7,286 nt of DNA from Clostridia bacterium (GTDB lineage Bacteria > Bacillota > Clostridia > DUPQ01), in contig JAQVAJ010000065.1 of assembly GCA_028690885.1 (NCBI GenBank), forward strand, positions 1 to 7,286. Reading direction: 5' to 3'. The notes below the pieces were generated by a model. That model was given only the letters and a program-made list of their open reading frames with translations, was not told the origin of the DNA and searched no databases. Shown here piece by piece: positions 5,916-7,286 of the stretch; positions within the stretch are counted from its first letter, which is position 1, and every line of letters begins with the position of its first letter. Position numbers and translations under genes: made by a program.

Positions 5916-5952
5916 TTAAAGAAAAGTGTGTATTAGCACAATAATCTTTAGT
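5916..5952. repeat. 37-bp dyad element, copy 2, forming the 5' leader of the ATPase mRNA
   Basis: This copy has the same layout as copy 1: outer arms TTAAAGA/TCTTTAG, and inner arms TGTGT/GCACA around ATTA. Because transcription should begin near 5918, nearly the whole element is in the mRNA leader. It could fold into a hairpin whose 3' edge touches the Shine-Dalgarno GAGGT (5953-5957). It may act as a DNA operator, an RNA structure that tunes translation or 5'-end stability, or both. Confidence 0.78.
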
Positions 5953-5963
5953 GAGGTAGTCAA

Positions 5964-7286
5964 GTGCATATTCAAAGAGACTATTTATTAGAAAAACTAA
6001 AAGCAGGGATGAAATCACCGTTAATAAAAGTAATTATTGGTGTTAGAAGATGCGGCAAATCATATTTACTATTTAATATCTTTTATGACTATCTTAAAAG
6101 CATAAATGTGAGAGAAGATCATATTATAAAAATCAGACTTGATGAGTTAAAAAATGCTGCATTAAGAAATCCAGTAAAACTATCTTCCTATATCAATGAA
6201 AGAATTCTAAATGATGGAGAGAAGTATTATATTCTTCTTGATGAGATTCAAGAATGTGTAAAAATTGCAAATCCTGATTTCCTAGACAATGAAGGAAATT
6301 TGATTGAAGGAATAAGTGTAGATGAATCATATTTAACATATCATGATGTTTTAAATGAATTATTAAACATTGAATATGTTGATTGCTATGTAACAGGAAA
6401 TAACTCCTGCTTACTTTCAAGTGATTTACCTACTGAATTCAGAAACAGAAATTACAATATTGAAGTTTTTCCTTTGTCCTTTAAAGAATTACATCAAGCA
6501 TTTCCAGATATGCAGTATGATGAATTGTGGAATGAGTATATAACATATGGCGGAATGCCACTTGCAGTATTGAATAGAAGTGTTCAATCAAAACAAAATT
6601 ATTTAAAGGATTTATTTGAAGGCACTTATTTTAAAGATATTAAAGAAAGATATGGTTTGAGGGATGAAGCAAGTATTGATGATGTTACTGATATCGTTGC
6701 ATCATGTATTGGTTCACCCTTGAATCCAGGAAAAATAGAAAATACATTTAAGTCAAGAAAAACAAGTAATATTACAGATAATACAATTTCCAATTATCTA
6801 AAATACTTAGAAAATTCATTTTTAATTAAAGAAGCTAAAAGATATGATGTGAAAGGAAGAAAATATATAGGAACTTTAAGTAAATACTATTTCACAGATA
6901 TTGGTCTTAGAAACGCAAGATTGAATTTTAGGCAAATAGAAGAATCTCATATAATGGAAAGCATAATATATATTGAACTTGTAAGAAATGGGTATTCAGT
7001 TGATGTTGGACAGGTTGAATCATGGATACAAGATCCTGATACTAAAAAGAGATGTAGAGTTAATTATGAAGTTGATTTTATTGTAAATGAAGGAAATAGA
7101 AAGTACTATATTCAATCAGCTGTTGAATTAACCACAATTGAAAAGGTTAAGAAAGAGCAAAAGTCACTAATGAAAATAGATGATAATTTTAGAAAGATTA
7201 TAATTGTAAAAGGATTTAGAAACCCACTATATAATGATGATGGAATTTTGGTTATCGGTTTGTACAATTTCTTAATGGATGTAAAA
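5964..7286 (+). CDS. AAA-type ATPase with DUF4143 C-terminal domain (3' end outside window)
   Basis: The frame is open for 441 codons to the window edge and probably lacks only a few C-terminal residues. The start is GTG 5964, with GAGGT (5953-5957) six bases upstream. An in-frame TGA at 5952-5954 excludes an earlier start, and the N-terminus MHIQRDYLLEKL fits the family. Walker A is GVRRCGKS (26-33) and Walker B is YYILLDEIQ (88-96). A sensor-like VTGNNS lies at 143-148, and the typical YGGMP at 195-199. A winged-helix-like region (about 250-295) precedes KYYFTDIGLRNARLNF (307-322). The DUF4143 domain belongs to the PD-(D/E)xK fold. It keeps YEVDFIV (D371), but the usual E-x-K reads IQSA (383-386), so nuclease activity is doubtful. 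The common family forms TGSNS and FRGRG are here TGNNS and FRNRN (159-163). Base composition looks more A+T-rich than the other genes. The cellular role of this family is not established. Confidence 0.88.
   Translation, partial: MHIQRDYLLEKLKAGMKSPLIKVIIGVRRCGKSYLLFNIFYDYLKSINVREDHIIKIRLDELKNAALRNPVKLSSYINERILNDGEKYYILLDEIQECVKIANPDFLDNEGNLIEGISVDESYLTYHDVLNELLNIEYVDCYVTGNNSCLLSSDLPTEFRNRNYNIEVFPLSFKELHQAFPDMQYDELWNEYITYGGMPLAVLNRSVQSKQNYLKDLFEGTYFKDIKERYGLRDEASIDDVTDIVASCIGSPLNPGKIENTFKSRKTSNITDNTISNYLKYLENSFLIKEAKRYDVKGRKYIGTLSKYYFTDIGLRNARLNFRQIEESHIMESIIYIELVRNGYSVDVGQVESWIQDPDTKKRCRVNYEVDFIVNEGNRKYYIQSAVELTTIEKVKKEQKSLMKIDDNFRKIIIVKGFRNPLYNDDGILVIGLYNFLMDVK

Overview
The window is A+T-rich DNA with strong Shine-Dalgarno sites and textbook sigma-A promoters. 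Its protein families point to a low-GC Firmicute, most likely a gut-type Clostridia/Lachnospiraceae member. The species call is an inference from protein flavour: the URO-D-like methyltransferase relative, the single-Cys redoxin and the DUF4143 ATPase. No rRNA, tRNA, CRISPR array or intact insertion sequence is visible.

Left part (1-1391): the 3' end of an unrecognised gene runs rightward. It meets, stop codon against stop codon, a leftward gene for a uroporphyrinogen-decarboxylase-family protein that has the corrinoid-methyltransferase type of metal motif and is not HemE. That gene has its own extended -10 promoter. Middle part (1458-3954): a leftward KAP-family P-loop NTPase with a strong promoter is divergent from a rightward 1-Cys peroxiredoxin. 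The peroxiredoxin ends in a hairpin terminator that can serve both strands.

Right part (3957-5629): a leftward two-gene operon. The first gene encodes a short HipA-like kinase that lacks the usual HipA N-terminal subdomain. The second overlaps it by 26 bp and encodes a protein whose first half resembles that missing subdomain, followed by a DUF2442 domain and a C-terminal helix-turn-helix. The operon is driven by a perfect TTGACA-17-TATAAT promoter whose -35 and spacer lie inside a 26-bp near-perfect palindrome. I read this as a split HipA toxin-antitoxin module in which one partner may combine the HipS and HipB roles.

Far right (5630-7286): about 330 bp without a convincing gene carries a 13-bp direct repeat that may be an IS remnant. 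It also carries two copies of a 37-bp dyad element placed exactly on either side of another consensus promoter. That promoter drives a GTG-started AAA/DUF4143 ATPase that runs off the window edge. KAP NTPase, HipA-like module and DUF4143 ATPase together look like an accessory, defence-like neighbourhood, but no joint function is shown by the sequence.
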